NCBI RefSeq assembly: GCF_001664485.1
Contig: NZ_CP013632.1
Span: forward strand, 186,001 to 250,000
DNA length: 64,000 nucleotides
Source of the DNA: Rhizobium sp. N324
GTDB taxonomy: Bacteria > Pseudomonadota > Alphaproteobacteria > Rhizobiales > Rhizobiaceae
Direction: 5' to 3'
Under the pieces are notes generated by a model that saw nothing but the letters and a program-made list of their open reading frames with translations, was not told the origin of the DNA and did no database searches. Shown here piece by piece: positions 56,129-64,000 of this stretch (positions are counted from its first letter, which is position 1; every line of letters starts with the position of its first letter). The position numbers were made by a program, and so were the translations under genes.

Positions 56129-56950
56129 CTAGTGCGCCAGAAGGACCGGCATGTCAGCCTTGCACAGGAATTCCCGAGTGACGCCGCCGAGGATAAACTC
56201 GCGAAGCCGGGAGTGGCCAAATCCGCCCGCTACCAGGAGATCCGCCTTCCGTTCGAGTGCGGCCGCTTGAAGGGCAGCCGCCGGGGAACCCCCGCCGGCC
56301 TCGATCGATACGTCTTCTACCTCGAACCCGGAGTGCCTCAGCGAGGCTATCAGCAGCGATCGGTTCGCCTCGTCGATCTGCTTGTCGTCGATCACCGAGA
56401 TGACCTGCATCTTCGTCAGCCGTTCGGCGAATATTCGGGCGCAGGAGATCGCTCGTGCCGCGGTCGCGCTGCCGTCCCAGGCGATTGCAATGGTATCGAC
56501 GCGACCGCAGACGCGGCTGGCAGGAAACAGGATCAGTGGACGGCCGCTCTCGAGCAACAGCGTCTCCGAAAGCTGGCGAGAGAGTTCCGAAGCCTCCACG
56601 ATCGACAGGTCGTGGCTCCTGGCGATTCTCGCGAAGCTCTCGAAGACGAACGGCTCCCTGGCGTCGAATCCGTGAATTCTCACCTCGACGCTGCTTTGCG
56701 AGACCGCGTCGGCAATATGCTCTCGAAGCGAGGCTCCGCTGTCGCGGCTATAGCCTTCCGCTTGCGCCCGCCATGAGTCTACATCGACCACCGTTGGAAA
56801 CCGCGGGTGGATCGGCGGGACCCGTACCTGCGGGATACTGGCGAGGAGGTCGGCGCCAATCTGGCGGGCGAGGTCGATCGCGTTGTCAACGATGGTGAAG
56901 GAGCTTGCGTCGGGATAAGTTGACAAAGGGAGATGGAATTGCGGTTTCAT
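56129..56950 (-). CDS. Universal stress protein (UspA family)
   Basis: A 273-residue protein with two Usp-like halves. The C-terminal half keeps the ATP-binding pattern G-x2-G-x9-G in AGGFGHSRLREFILGG; the N-terminal half is degenerate. The start at 56950 (MKPQFHLPLS) has AGGAGG five bases upstream; an open extension to 57082 lacks a ribosome site. It is convergent with the type I secretion operon and divergent from the flavin-binding protein encoded next door. Usp proteins of this tandem kind respond to stress or low oxygen; nothing here shows which. Confidence 0.88.
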   Translation of the reverse strand: MKPQFHLPLSTYPDASSFTIVDNAIDLARQIGADLLASIPQVRVPPIHPRFPTVVDVDSWRAQAEGYSRDSGASLREHIADAVSQSSVEVRIHGFDAREPFVFESFARIARSHDLSIVEASELSRQLSETLLLESGRPLILFPASRVCGRVDTIAIAWDGSATAARAISCARIFAERLTKMQVISVIDDKQIDEANRSLLIASLRHSGFEVEDVSIEAGGGSPAAALQAAALERKADLLVAGGFGHSRLREFILGGVTREFLCKADMPVLLAH

Positions 56951-57074
56951 GCCGGCCTCCTGAGTTACACCTCCGCCATGATGCATCACGAGCCGAACTT
57001 CGCATTGCGCTTGGTCAAAGCAGCCCTCTGAAGAACTTGTATAATCGCACCATTCTAGCAGTGGAGAGCACACC

Positions 57075-57533
57075 ATGCCCATGACGCTGACGGAAATTAC
57101 CCCGGCGGAGTGCTACCGCCTTCTCGAAGGCGCGCGCTTCGGCCATCTCGCCTGCTGCAACGCCGGGCAGCCTTATGTCGCGGCAATCTACTTCGCTTTT
57201 TCCAATGGCGTCGCCTACAGTTTCACGATGCCGGGCAAGAAGCTCGACTGGATGCGGGCGAATGACAAGGTCTGTCTGCACGTCGAACATCGCCTTAGCG
57301 GTGACGGGTGGACGAGCGTCGTCGTCGAGGGGCGGTTTCAAGAGTTTCCCGACAGCGACGCGTGGCGAAGCGAAAGACTGCACGCCTGGTCGCTACTTCA
57401 AGCGCATTCCGACTGGTGGGAAATCGGTGCCATGAAACCGCACGAACTTCCAATGCTCGAAGGGTCTCCGCATGTCTTCTACGGCATCGCCGTTACGGCC
57501 GTGTCCGGTCGGAGCGCAACCAGAACAAATTGA
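57075..57533 (+). CDS. Pyridoxamine 5'-phosphate oxidase-like flavin-binding protein (NimA-like)
   Basis: A 152-residue split-beta-barrel protein. The N-terminus LLEGARFGHLACCNAGQPYVA followed by FSFTMPGKK-type residues (YSFTMPGKKLDWM) and VCLHVEH are hallmarks of the PNPOx-like FMN/F420-binding group. GGAG lies seven bases before the ATG at 57075. It is divergently transcribed from the universal stress protein, and both could share a stress-responsive control region. The substrate is unknown; relatives include nitroimidazole reductases and uncharacterised flavoproteins. Confidence 0.82.
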   Translation: MPMTLTEITPAECYRLLEGARFGHLACCNAGQPYVAAIYFAFSNGVAYSFTMPGKKLDWMRANDKVCLHVEHRLSGDGWTSVVVEGRFQEFPDSDAWRSERLHAWSLLQAHSDWWEIGAMKPHELPMLEGSPHVFYGIAVTAVSGRSATRTN

Positions 57534-57626
57534 TGTCGGACCGCAGACGACGATGTCTGCAACCCGTCCGGGCGGAATTGCGCGTGCCGACTGACCCACA
57601 GCTGCTCTGAAGCAGGGAGGCCCCTT

Positions 57627-58877
57627 TTGAATTCCATGGTCGTTGCAAGATTTGCATTGGCGCTGTCCATTGGTCTTCTGGTCGGGCTGGAACGGGGCTG
57701 GCGGGAGCGGGATTCTCCGGCAGGGAGCAGAACCGGGGGCATCCGAACCTTTGGCATCTCGGGATTGCTGGGAGGTATAATGGCGGCCTTGGCCAACGCG
57801 ACCGGGTCCTCACTGCTCCTGGCTTGCGGCTTTATGAGTTTTGCCGCCGTCTTCGGACTCTTCAAGCTGCGGGAGGCTTGGGACGACGAAGACTACAGCG
57901 TCACCTCGGTCATTGCTGCGCTATGCGTTTTCGGACTCGGCGCTCTGGCGGTCGATGGCGATCCCGTCGCCGCGGCGGCAGGCGGCACTGCCCTTGCAGC
58001 CATCTTGGCAAGCCGCGACATTCTTCACGCCTTCCTCCGGCGATTGACTTGGATCGAGCTGCGGTCGGCTCTTATGCTTGCGGTCATGACGGCCGTCATA
58101 CTTCCGCTTTTACCTAACCGCGATGTCGGTCGGGCACTGACGGTGAACCCCTTCGAAGTATGGCTTTTCACCGTCTTGACCGCGACCATCTCTTTTGCAG
58201 GCTATATCACCGTACGCCTGTTCGGCGAGAGGAAGGGCACTTTGATCGGGGCAGCCGCCGGCGCCTTGGTTTCGTCGACGGCAGTGACGCTAACGCTGGC
58301 TCGTTCCGCCAAGGACGGAGCGGAAGTTCGCAGACTTGCCGGAGCTGCGTGTTTGGCGGCCACGGTGTCTATTCTGCGCGTGGCTGGGCTGACCTTGATC
58401 GTTGGTCCGGCAGTCCTGCCGAAGATAGCGCCTGTGGCAACGGTCGCGGCAGTGGTTTTCGCCTGCATGGCCGTGTTCTTGACGAGGGCGGCACACAAGC
58501 GGGACGCCGTCGACGTCTCGGCCCGCAACCCCTTCGAGGTCCGCTCGCTTTTCCTTTTTGCGACGATATACGTCCTGGCTCTTTCTGCGAGCAAAGTGCT
58601 GGTCGCATACCTGGGGGATTCTGCGGTCCTGTTGGCCTCGATCATCTCCGGCAGCTTCGACGTCGACGTCGCAGTGTTGACGGCTCTACGCCGGACCGAC
58701 CTCCAGGCTTCGGACATCGTCGTCCACGCGGTACTGGGCGCCATGGCTGCAAACGCAATTGGCCGCGTGATACTGGCAGCATCCGCCGGTCCTGCCCGGT
58801 TCACCACGCTTTACGCCGCCACCACGACAATGGCGATCGCTTTCGGCTTCATGGTTTTCATCTGGAATTCCCAATGA
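57627..58877 (+). CDS. MgtC/SapB and DUF4010 membrane protein
   Basis: A 416-residue polytopic membrane protein. The N-terminal MgtC-like part has ALSIGLLVGLERGWRER followed by GGIRTFGISGLLGG. The C-terminal DUF4010 region includes GLTLIVGPAVLP and GSFDVDVAVLTALRR. About eleven membrane segments are visible. A TTG start at 57627 is chosen because GGGAGG lies six bases before it; the ATG at 57636 would be 15 bases away. Full-length MgtC-DUF4010 proteins are of unknown transport function. It lies 93 bases after the flavin-binding gene on the same strand. Confidence 0.87.
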   Translation: MNSMVVARFALALSIGLLVGLERGWRERDSPAGSRTGGIRTFGISGLLGGIMAALANATGSSLLLACGFMSFAAVFGLFKLREAWDDEDYSVTSVIAALCVFGLGALAVDGDPVAAAAGGTALAAILASRDILHAFLRRLTWIELRSALMLAVMTAVILPLLPNRDVGRALTVNPFEVWLFTVLTATISFAGYITVRLFGERKGTLIGAAAGALVSSTAVTLTLARSAKDGAEVRRLAGAACLAATVSILRVAGLTLIVGPAVLPKIAPVATVAAVVFACMAVFLTRAAHKRDAVDVSARNPFEVRSLFLFATIYVLALSASKVLVAYLGDSAVLLASIISGSFDVDVAVLTALRRTDLQASDIVVHAVLGAMAANAIGRVILAASAGPARFTTLYAATTTMAIAFGFMVFIWNSQ

Positions 58878-59198
58878 TCGCTCGTGCGGGTCAGACATGC
58901 GACGCTAGCTGATGTGATTGTGCTGAGAGGCAGCCGGCGCTCTTCCGCGCGATTTGGGGGAACGACCGCCGTCCACCGGGGTTGCTGCTTGACGCCCCAC
59001 ACAGGCGACCTCACACTCGCGGTGTCGAAGGTGAGTCGGACAGACTGTACCGTCTTTACTTCCGCTGCTCACCGGAGCAGGAGTGGCCAGCGAGGGCTTT
59101 GGTTCGCACGCCGACCGACATCGGCCGGTGGCAAACAGGATCGAGGTTGACTGGGCTCGAACTCGCATCCGCTCCGATTTTGCTTGTGAGGTCGCGCC
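58878..59198. other. Intergenic region, nothing recognised
   Basis: 321 bases between the MgtC/DUF4010 gene and the next plus-strand gene. Short frames occur in several phases but none has a start signal and family resemblance. No RNA gene or terminator was identified. Confidence 0.4.
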
Positions 59199-60083
59199 GT
59201 GGATAAAGGCTTATCAGCAGTCGATCCTCCTCGCGACATCCGGCGTCGGCGCTGGAATTCCCTGTTGCGGAGCAACAGCCGCCAGCTGCTTTGGCCCGCG
59301 CTTTTGATAGGCGTTTTGCTTCTTGCAGGCATCGTTGTTTTTTACGGTGAAATTCACCACAGCGAAGATCCGGTCGAGCCCTTTGAAGAGCGAGGTCTCA
59401 ACAAGGCTGCCCGATCCTCTCCGATAACCGTCGGCCCCGACACGGCGGCTCCTTCTCCTCTCCCGCCAATGTCTATACCGCTGCGGCTGATCGAGGTCCC
59501 GAAGCCGGAACTGGCAAGTCAGTTCCTGCGGATGTGGCGCGTCTCGGGTGCGAATATTTGCGGTGCTCTTCGAGAGGCCGACATCGAGATGAGCGATTGG
59601 AAAGCCGCATCGATGCGCAATCGCAGCTATGAATGTTATTTTCAGCGCATCTACCAACGGGACGAGTTGCGTCCCCTCAGCTCCACCTTCCTCAAGGTTC
59701 GTGGAAATGAAATCGGCGATATCGTCGAGATCCGCGCCAAGATCATCGGGCCGACCACGGACGCCGAGGGGCGTCTCGCCCCGGCCGTCCTGCGCATTTT
59801 CGAGATCATTGTGAAGCAGGCGTGCTGGCCCGATTTCGAGGATGCGCTTGTGTCGATCCAAAACCTCCGAAATGTCGAATATGAACGATTCGGCTCCTAT
59901 CTTAGCTTCACGCGCGAAGCGGGCAGCGGAAATAACTTCAATTTTGTCCTTGGCCTTAAGGCGACTTCGGATTCGCAGGTGAGGACGAAGACGTATTTTA
60001 CGCCAGAGCGCTGGCTGGAGACAACAGATCCCCGCCTCGCAAACAGCTTGGGCACGTCGATATCGGCCAATTGCGCTCAATGA
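59199..60083 (+). CDS. Membrane-anchored protein of unknown function (possibly DUF6030-like)
   Basis: A 294-residue protein with a GTG start preceded by GAGG at seven bases. It has a basic cytoplasmic N-terminus, one membrane segment (about residues 31-50, LLWPALLIGVLLLAGIVVFY), a Pro/Ser-rich linker, and a soluble domain from about residue 95. The soluble domain contains two or three Cys (ANICGALREADI, YECYFQRIY, KQACWPDF) that could form disulfides outside the cytoplasm. It may belong to a rhizobial family of unknown function (DUF6030), but this is from memory and unverified. Nothing in the context indicates a role. Confidence 0.7.
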   Translation: MDKGLSAVDPPRDIRRRRWNSLLRSNSRQLLWPALLIGVLLLAGIVVFYGEIHHSEDPVEPFEERGLNKAARSSPITVGPDTAAPSPLPPMSIPLRLIEVPKPELASQFLRMWRVSGANICGALREADIEMSDWKAASMRNRSYECYFQRIYQRDELRPLSSTFLKVRGNEIGDIVEIRAKIIGPTTDAEGRLAPAVLRIFEIIVKQACWPDFEDALVSIQNLRNVEYERFGSYLSFTREAGSGNNFNFVLGLKATSDSQVRTKTYFTPERWLETTDPRLANSLGTSISANCAQ

Positions 60084-60195
60084 CGGTGGGTGGCCTCTGC
60101 CGGCGCTCTCGCTCCTCCCGTCGCCTTCAAGCCGTCGAAACGGCAGACAGTCGCCGCCCACGTTGCGGGTCGATCGTCGCGTCTGGTAACCTCAA

Positions 60196-62568
60196 CTACC
60201 GAGGCGTCAAGAACAACGGAGATGTCCAAATTCGAGATTGGTCCCGCTGGCGCGCCGTTATGAACAACGGATGTTCGCGTTCCGGATCGAGCGTCAGGTC
60301 GCGCAGCAATATTTCACCCGCAAGATCTCTCGGCAGCGGTTGGTCCGTAACCCTTTCCACGATCAGGCGCAACTCGACGCCCGGCAGATCGAGTGTGACC
60401 GAGCCCTTGGCAATGAGATCCTTCCCATTCAGCTCAAGCCGTGCTTCGGGGGCATGCACATGCGGTGGCGGCTGGAGCGGGTCGCCGATCTTGCTGTAGC
60501 CATGAAGGTCGGCGGCAATCGTGATGTGAGCGTTATTCAGGTCGGAAAGCTTCAGCTCGATCCCGTCGACATCGCCATGTGTTGCCGTTCTAAAGCCGAG
60601 CGTGCCGAGCCCGGTGCGCCATACGCTTTGTTCGGGGTGGTCAAAGCCAACTCCGCGCGCATCGAGAAGCGCCGCGCCGGTCACGGCGACCGCGCCGCTC
60701 CAATAGGCGGCCCGGTAGCGATCCTTGATGCGGGCGCCGCCGAAACGGATGCGCAGGCTGCGTTCGCTGAAGCCCGTCTCCGCATGCAGATCGCGTCTCC
60801 ACACGAGGCGATCGCCGTCATAAAGTTGAATCTCCTCCCAGCCGGCCTGGCCGAGCAGGCGATAGGAGAGCGGCTTTTCGGGTTCGGCATCGAACACCTC
60901 GCCCATGAAATGCTGTCCTTGGGACAGAACAGCAAAACTGCGTTCGCCGGTGGTTGCGAAGGTGCGCCGCGCCCGGAGTGCGCTGCCGACGCCGGCCCGG
61001 TCGAAGCGGTCGGCGATGACGCCGGTCAGCCCGCCGCGCGAACCGAAAGTTCCGGTTGCCGGTGCGCCGCCGCCGCATCGGCCCTGATGCTCGTCGCTTG
61101 CCGCCGAGGCGCCGACCCTGTATCCGCGCGCGAGCGCTTCGGTGTAGAGCCAGTGGAACTGTCCCCAGGCGGACCCAATTTCGATGAGCCGTTCCAGCTC
61201 CGGATGGTTCCAATCCAGAATGCAGCGCCGGCCGCCCACATGCGGGATCAGCAAATGGCCCTCCGGATCGTCCTCATAGGCGGCATGGAGCCGGTCGACA
61301 GGCCAGATGCCGGGTCGGATGGTTCCGGCCGTCGTCTCGTTCCATTCGAAAGAGCGAAGTGACCGCCCCTCTTTGTCAAACGGGAAGCGGGGTTTACCGT
61401 CGCGTAGGAAGACGACATTGCGGTCGCCGCCGGCTGCGGAGTTGCCGCACCATTCGGTGCCAGGATAGCAGACGAAGCGGCCCGGCTCGTTGAGGCCATG
61501 GATAATCTCCACGGCCTTGTCCCAATTCTTTTCGGTGATGTTGAAGTCGTTGACGGTGTAGCCCACCACGTCAAGCCCGGCGATGTCGCGTCCATAGGTG
61601 AGGTTGTAGGTTGCGTCGTTGGTGCCGACGGTGTCGTCGGAATGGACGTGCAGATCCGCATAGAGCGGACGCAAGGCCTCTTCTTCACTCTGCATATAGG
61701 CGACGGCCGCGGTGACGAAGGGTTCGTCGTCCAGCCGTGCTTCCAGTTTCCACTCGCCGGTTTCGGTGAAGGAAAGGCCGGAAATCCGCGCGAATGTCCA
61801 GTCCGCTGTTGCAAGCGCGATCGGCTCCGTGCGTTGGGTCGCGTCTGGAGCGGTGATCACCAGCGTGCCGCGCAGATTGCGGTCGCGGCAGGTGTTTCCC
61901 CATATGTCGTCGACGCGTACGATCGCGTCGAAGGATTGATCAAGGCCAACTAGGCGCGGCGCTATGATCTGAAGGGCGTGGGGCTGGCCGGCCAGGATTT
62001 CGAGTTTGCAGTCGCCCGGCACTTCGGCAAATTTCGAGCTGCCCAGCGGGTCGATGAACAGCCGGAATTGGAACGCCTTTTCCACGAAGGTCTGCACGCG
62101 CGTACCGGCGCCGCCCTGGCGCCGATCGCCGAGTCGAATGACGATCCTGTCGCCGGGATTGATATAGCCATCGACGACATCGATGATGATGGCCTTCTGG
62201 AAGGGGCGCTCGTGTCCCTTCTGGTCGAAGCGTACCTTCAGCGCCTGCACTGTCGCCGGGCTCTGCCCAGGGACCAGCGGCCCGGCGTGATATTCGGCGG
62301 AAACGTAGTTGGCGCCCGTCGGGTCCGTCGTCTGGAACAGGGCCCAGTCGGAATAGAATTTGAAGGCGAGCTTCAGCCATGCGCCATCGGCAAGGCCGAC
62401 AGCGCCAACCTCATAGACGAGTTCCAATTCGGTCCAATCGCCGGCAATCAGCGTCGGTCGCTGACAGGTGAGACGGCCGAGGAAGGGTAGCGTGTCGAAA
62501 TAGTCGGCAAGGCCCGCTGGGGAATGCACGGCGGCTTGAGACGCCTTGTGCTGCAAAGTCTCTGTCAT
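60196..62568 (-). CDS. Large PHP-like putative metal-dependent hydrolase (DUF3604-like)
   Basis: A 790-residue protein without a signal peptide. Residues 1-295 are beta-rich with no recognised motif. Near residue 303 it has ADLHVHSDDTVGTND, the metal-binding HxH motif that begins PHP-type phosphoesterase domains, followed by LDVVGYTVND, CYPGTEWCGN, LLIPHVGGRRC and GASAASDEHQGR, which provide further His/Glu/Asp ligands. This resembles the DUF3604 group of PHP-superfamily proteins. The C-terminal 200 residues look beta-rich. It starts 12 bases after an ABC permease gene and is probably cotranscribed, so it may process the imported compound. The substrate is unknown. Confidence 0.65.
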   Translation of the reverse strand: MTETLQHKASQAAVHSPAGLADYFDTLPFLGRLTCQRPTLIAGDWTELELVYEVGAVGLADGAWLKLAFKFYSDWALFQTTDPTGANYVSAEYHAGPLVPGQSPATVQALKVRFDQKGHERPFQKAIIIDVVDGYINPGDRIVIRLGDRRQGGAGTRVQTFVEKAFQFRLFIDPLGSSKFAEVPGDCKLEILAGQPHALQIIAPRLVGLDQSFDAIVRVDDIWGNTCRDRNLRGTLVITAPDATQRTEPIALATADWTFARISGLSFTETGEWKLEARLDDEPFVTAAVAYMQSEEEALRPLYADLHVHSDDTVGTNDATYNLTYGRDIAGLDVVGYTVNDFNITEKNWDKAVEIIHGLNEPGRFVCYPGTEWCGNSAAGGDRNVVFLRDGKPRFPFDKEGRSLRSFEWNETTAGTIRPGIWPVDRLHAAYEDDPEGHLLIPHVGGRRCILDWNHPELERLIEIGSAWGQFHWLYTEALARGYRVGASAASDEHQGRCGGGAPATGTFGSRGGLTGVIADRFDRAGVGSALRARRTFATTGERSFAVLSQGQHFMGEVFDAEPEKPLSYRLLGQAGWEEIQLYDGDRLVWRRDLHAETGFSERSLRIRFGGARIKDRYRAAYWSGAVAVTGAALLDARGVGFDHPEQSVWRTGLGTLGFRTATHGDVDGIELKLSDLNNAHITIAADLHGYSKIGDPLQPPPHVHAPEARLELNGKDLIAKGSVTLDLPGVELRLIVERVTDQPLPRDLAGEILLRDLTLDPEREHPLFITARQRDQSRIWTSPLFLTPR

Positions 62569-62580
62569 GGGAGAAATCCG

Positions 62581-63351
62581 TTATTGTCCGCGCCAGCTTT
62601 CGTAGCGGCGCTCTATCCGTCGAAATACGAGGCTCTCCATAAGCCACGCTGTGAGTCCGATCAGCGTGATGCCGAGAAGGACCTGCGCCGAATTGCCGAC
62701 CTGTCCGCCCATCGCGACCATCCAGCCGATACCTTGGGAGGCGCCGATCATCTCGGCGGCGACGAGCGCCCGCCACGCCTGGGCGAAGCCGATGCGCAAT
62801 GCGGCGGTCAGGAAGGGGAGGGAGGCAGGAAGATACACATGGGCCAGCAGTTGAAACCGATTGGCCCCGAGAATGCGGGCTGCGCGCACCTCCCCGCCGC
62901 CGATCGAAAGCACGCCTTCCTGGATTGTCACGGCCATCGGGAAAGCCGATGCGATGAAGATGACCACGGCGATCGACAGATAGCCGAGGCCGAAGAAGAT
63001 CAGGGAGAGCGGCGCCCAGGCGATTGGAGGGATGGCCATGAAAAGGCCGAGCAAAGGCTGGACGAACTCACGGAACGGCCGCCAAAGTCCGGCAGACACG
63101 CCGATGAGCACAGCCGCCAGGATCGCCGCGCCGAAGCCGCCGAATTCACGCAACAAGCTCGCCAGAAACTGGCGGCCGAGCTCGCCGGATTGGATCCAGC
63201 GCAGTCCCTCTGCTGCCACCTCCCAGGGCTGTGGCAGCACATAGGATGGCACCCTGCTGGCTGCGAGGCACCACACGGCAAGCAGGAAGGGAAGCGCTGC
63301 CCAGCGCCAGGACGGCTGCGGAAAACGCAGCCGCGCTGTGAATGTCTTCAT
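62581..63351 (-). CDS. ABC transporter permease (nitrate/sulfonate/taurine type)
   Basis: A 256-residue inner-membrane permease starting at ATG 63351 (MKTFTARLRFPQ). About six membrane segments are visible. The EAA-type cytoplasmic loop appears as RAARILGANRFQLLAHVYLP, and GFAQAWRALVAAEMIGASQGIGWM is characteristic of the SsuC/TauC family. An open extension to 63537 overlaps the upstream gene and is not supported. It lies ten bases after the substrate-binding protein gene. The ATPase subunit is not in the window. The substrate class is inferred from family resemblance only. Confidence 0.9.
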   Translation of the reverse strand: MKTFTARLRFPQPSWRWAALPFLLAVWCLAASRVPSYVLPQPWEVAAEGLRWIQSGELGRQFLASLLREFGGFGAAILAAVLIGVSAGLWRPFREFVQPLLGLFMAIPPIAWAPLSLIFFGLGYLSIAVVIFIASAFPMAVTIQEGVLSIGGGEVRAARILGANRFQLLAHVYLPASLPFLTAALRIGFAQAWRALVAAEMIGASQGIGWMVAMGGQVGNSAQVLLGITLIGLTAWLMESLVFRRIERRYESWRGQ

Positions 63352-63361
63352 CGATCGGATC

Positions 63362-64000
63362 TCACCGCTGGGCGGCCGCTTTGGCGGCAAAACTGTCGTC
63401 AACGATGTCGTCGACATCAAGCGGTTTGTTGAGGATGCCAAGATCGACGGAGTAATTGATGAGCCGCTGGATGAAGGCGCGGTCGGACGGCTCGATTTCT
63501 GCGGACCAGCCAAGGCGTTTCCTGGCCTCGGCGACAATCGCTTCCGGCGGAACGACGGTTCCGTCCGCGGCCTTCACGGGCTCCAGCTTAAAACTCTGTG
63601 CGATGATCCGATTGGCCTCCTCGGGATGCTCCCGCAGAAAGGCGACGGCTTTGGCATTGGCCCGCAGCAGCTTGACGAGATCGTCCGGCCGCTCCTTCAA
63701 GGTCTTTGAAGGTGCTGCAACGACATACCATGGATAGCCCGGAAGAGCGCCGTTCACGTCGAAGACGACACGGCCCGTGCCGCGGAGCACCGACTGGCTG
63801 ATGAAGGGCTCCCACGAGAAGGCAGCATCCACGACCCCTGTATCAAGGGCGGCGTTCATATTGCCCACCGGCATCTGCGATAGTTGGAGGTCGGCGTCGG
63901 GATTGAGGCCGGCAGTCTCCTTCAGGACGAAGCCGCGCAGCAGCACGTCCATGCCGCTGCCTCTGCTGACGCCGGCGAGCTTCTTGCCCCTGAGGTCTGA
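63362..64000 (-). CDS. ABC transporter substrate-binding protein, SsuA/TauA/NMT1-like (partial, N-terminus beyond the right edge)
   Basis: At least 212 residues are present, with the reading frame open to the window edge (reading DLRGKKLAGVSRGSGMDVLL). The fragment shows the periplasmic-binding pattern: AGLNPDADLQLSQMPVGNM, GVVDAAFSWEPFISQSVL, PWYVVAAPSKTLKERPDDLV and AKAVAFLREHPEEANRII. These are usual for sulfonate/nitrate/taurine-type binding proteins. It is the first visible gene of a minus-strand operon with the permease and the PHP-like protein. Confidence 0.88.
   Translation of the reverse strand, partial: SDLRGKKLAGVSRGSGMDVLLRGFVLKETAGLNPDADLQLSQMPVGNMNAALDTGVVDAAFSWEPFISQSVLRGTGRVVFDVNGALPGYPWYVVAAPSKTLKERPDDLVKLLRANAKAVAFLREHPEEANRIIAQSFKLEPVKAADGTVVPPEAIVAEARKRLGWSAEIEPSDRAFIQRLINYSVDLGILNKPLDVDDIVDDSFAAKAAAQR

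Overview
The window is high-GC alphaproteobacterial DNA, most likely from the Rhizobium/Agrobacterium group. Three things point there: a perfect GAAC-N7-GAAC direct repeat (the LexA box type of Rhizobiales) in front of an imuA-imuB-dnaE2 mutagenesis cassette, ExoP/ExoF/ExoQ-like exopolysaccharide machinery, and the general gene style. I cannot tell chromosome from plasmid. No rRNA, tRNA, CRISPR array or intact insertion sequence was found.

Layout. (1) 1-3982: the tail of a DprE1-like oxidase, a DprE2-like reductase and two tandem paralogous membrane proteins of GT-C glycosyltransferase appearance, all translationally coupled; this suggests making and using a polyprenyl-phosphate pentose donor. 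(2) 4192-4680: a cupin protein. (3) 5115-10628: SOS-controlled imuA-imuB-dnaE2, with an apparent frameshift inside dnaE2. (4) 11197-38860: a large surface-polysaccharide region. It has GDP-fucose synthesis (gmd, fcl), a Wzz/BY-kinase, three glycosyltransferases, a Wzy-like polymerase, a secreted beta-helix protein, a WecG/TagA-type transferase, a WbaP-like initiating phosphotransferase, UDP-xylose synthase, a glycosyltransferase with TPRs and a LuxR-type regulator. It continues with a six-gene nucleotide-sugar operon (two acyltransferases, a Gfo/Idh/MocA dehydrogenase, two DegT aminotransferases, an epimerase), a Wzx-like flippase and an ExoF/Wza-like export protein. Every step of a Wzy-dependent pathway is represented.

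(5) 39395-56006: the most unusual part. A unit of one giant multidomain protein (N,N-dimethylformamidase-beta-like domain, Ig-like domain, DUF4082 and cadherin/VCBS-like modules) plus one COG0523/CobW-type GTPase occurs twice in tandem. It is followed by a 102-residue protein of unknown function and a type I secretion ABC transporter and membrane-fusion protein. I read this as a dedicated type I secretion system with two paralogous substrates and two paralogous metal-chaperone-like GTPases.

(6) 56129-60083: a universal stress protein, a flavin-binding PNPOx-like protein, a MgtC/DUF4010 membrane protein and a membrane-anchored protein of unknown function. (7) 60196-64000, minus strand: a substrate-binding protein (cut by the right edge), an ABC permease of the nitrate/sulfonate/taurine type and a PHP-like putative metal-dependent hydrolase, probably one operon.

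All assignments come from reading translations and motifs; no database search was run.
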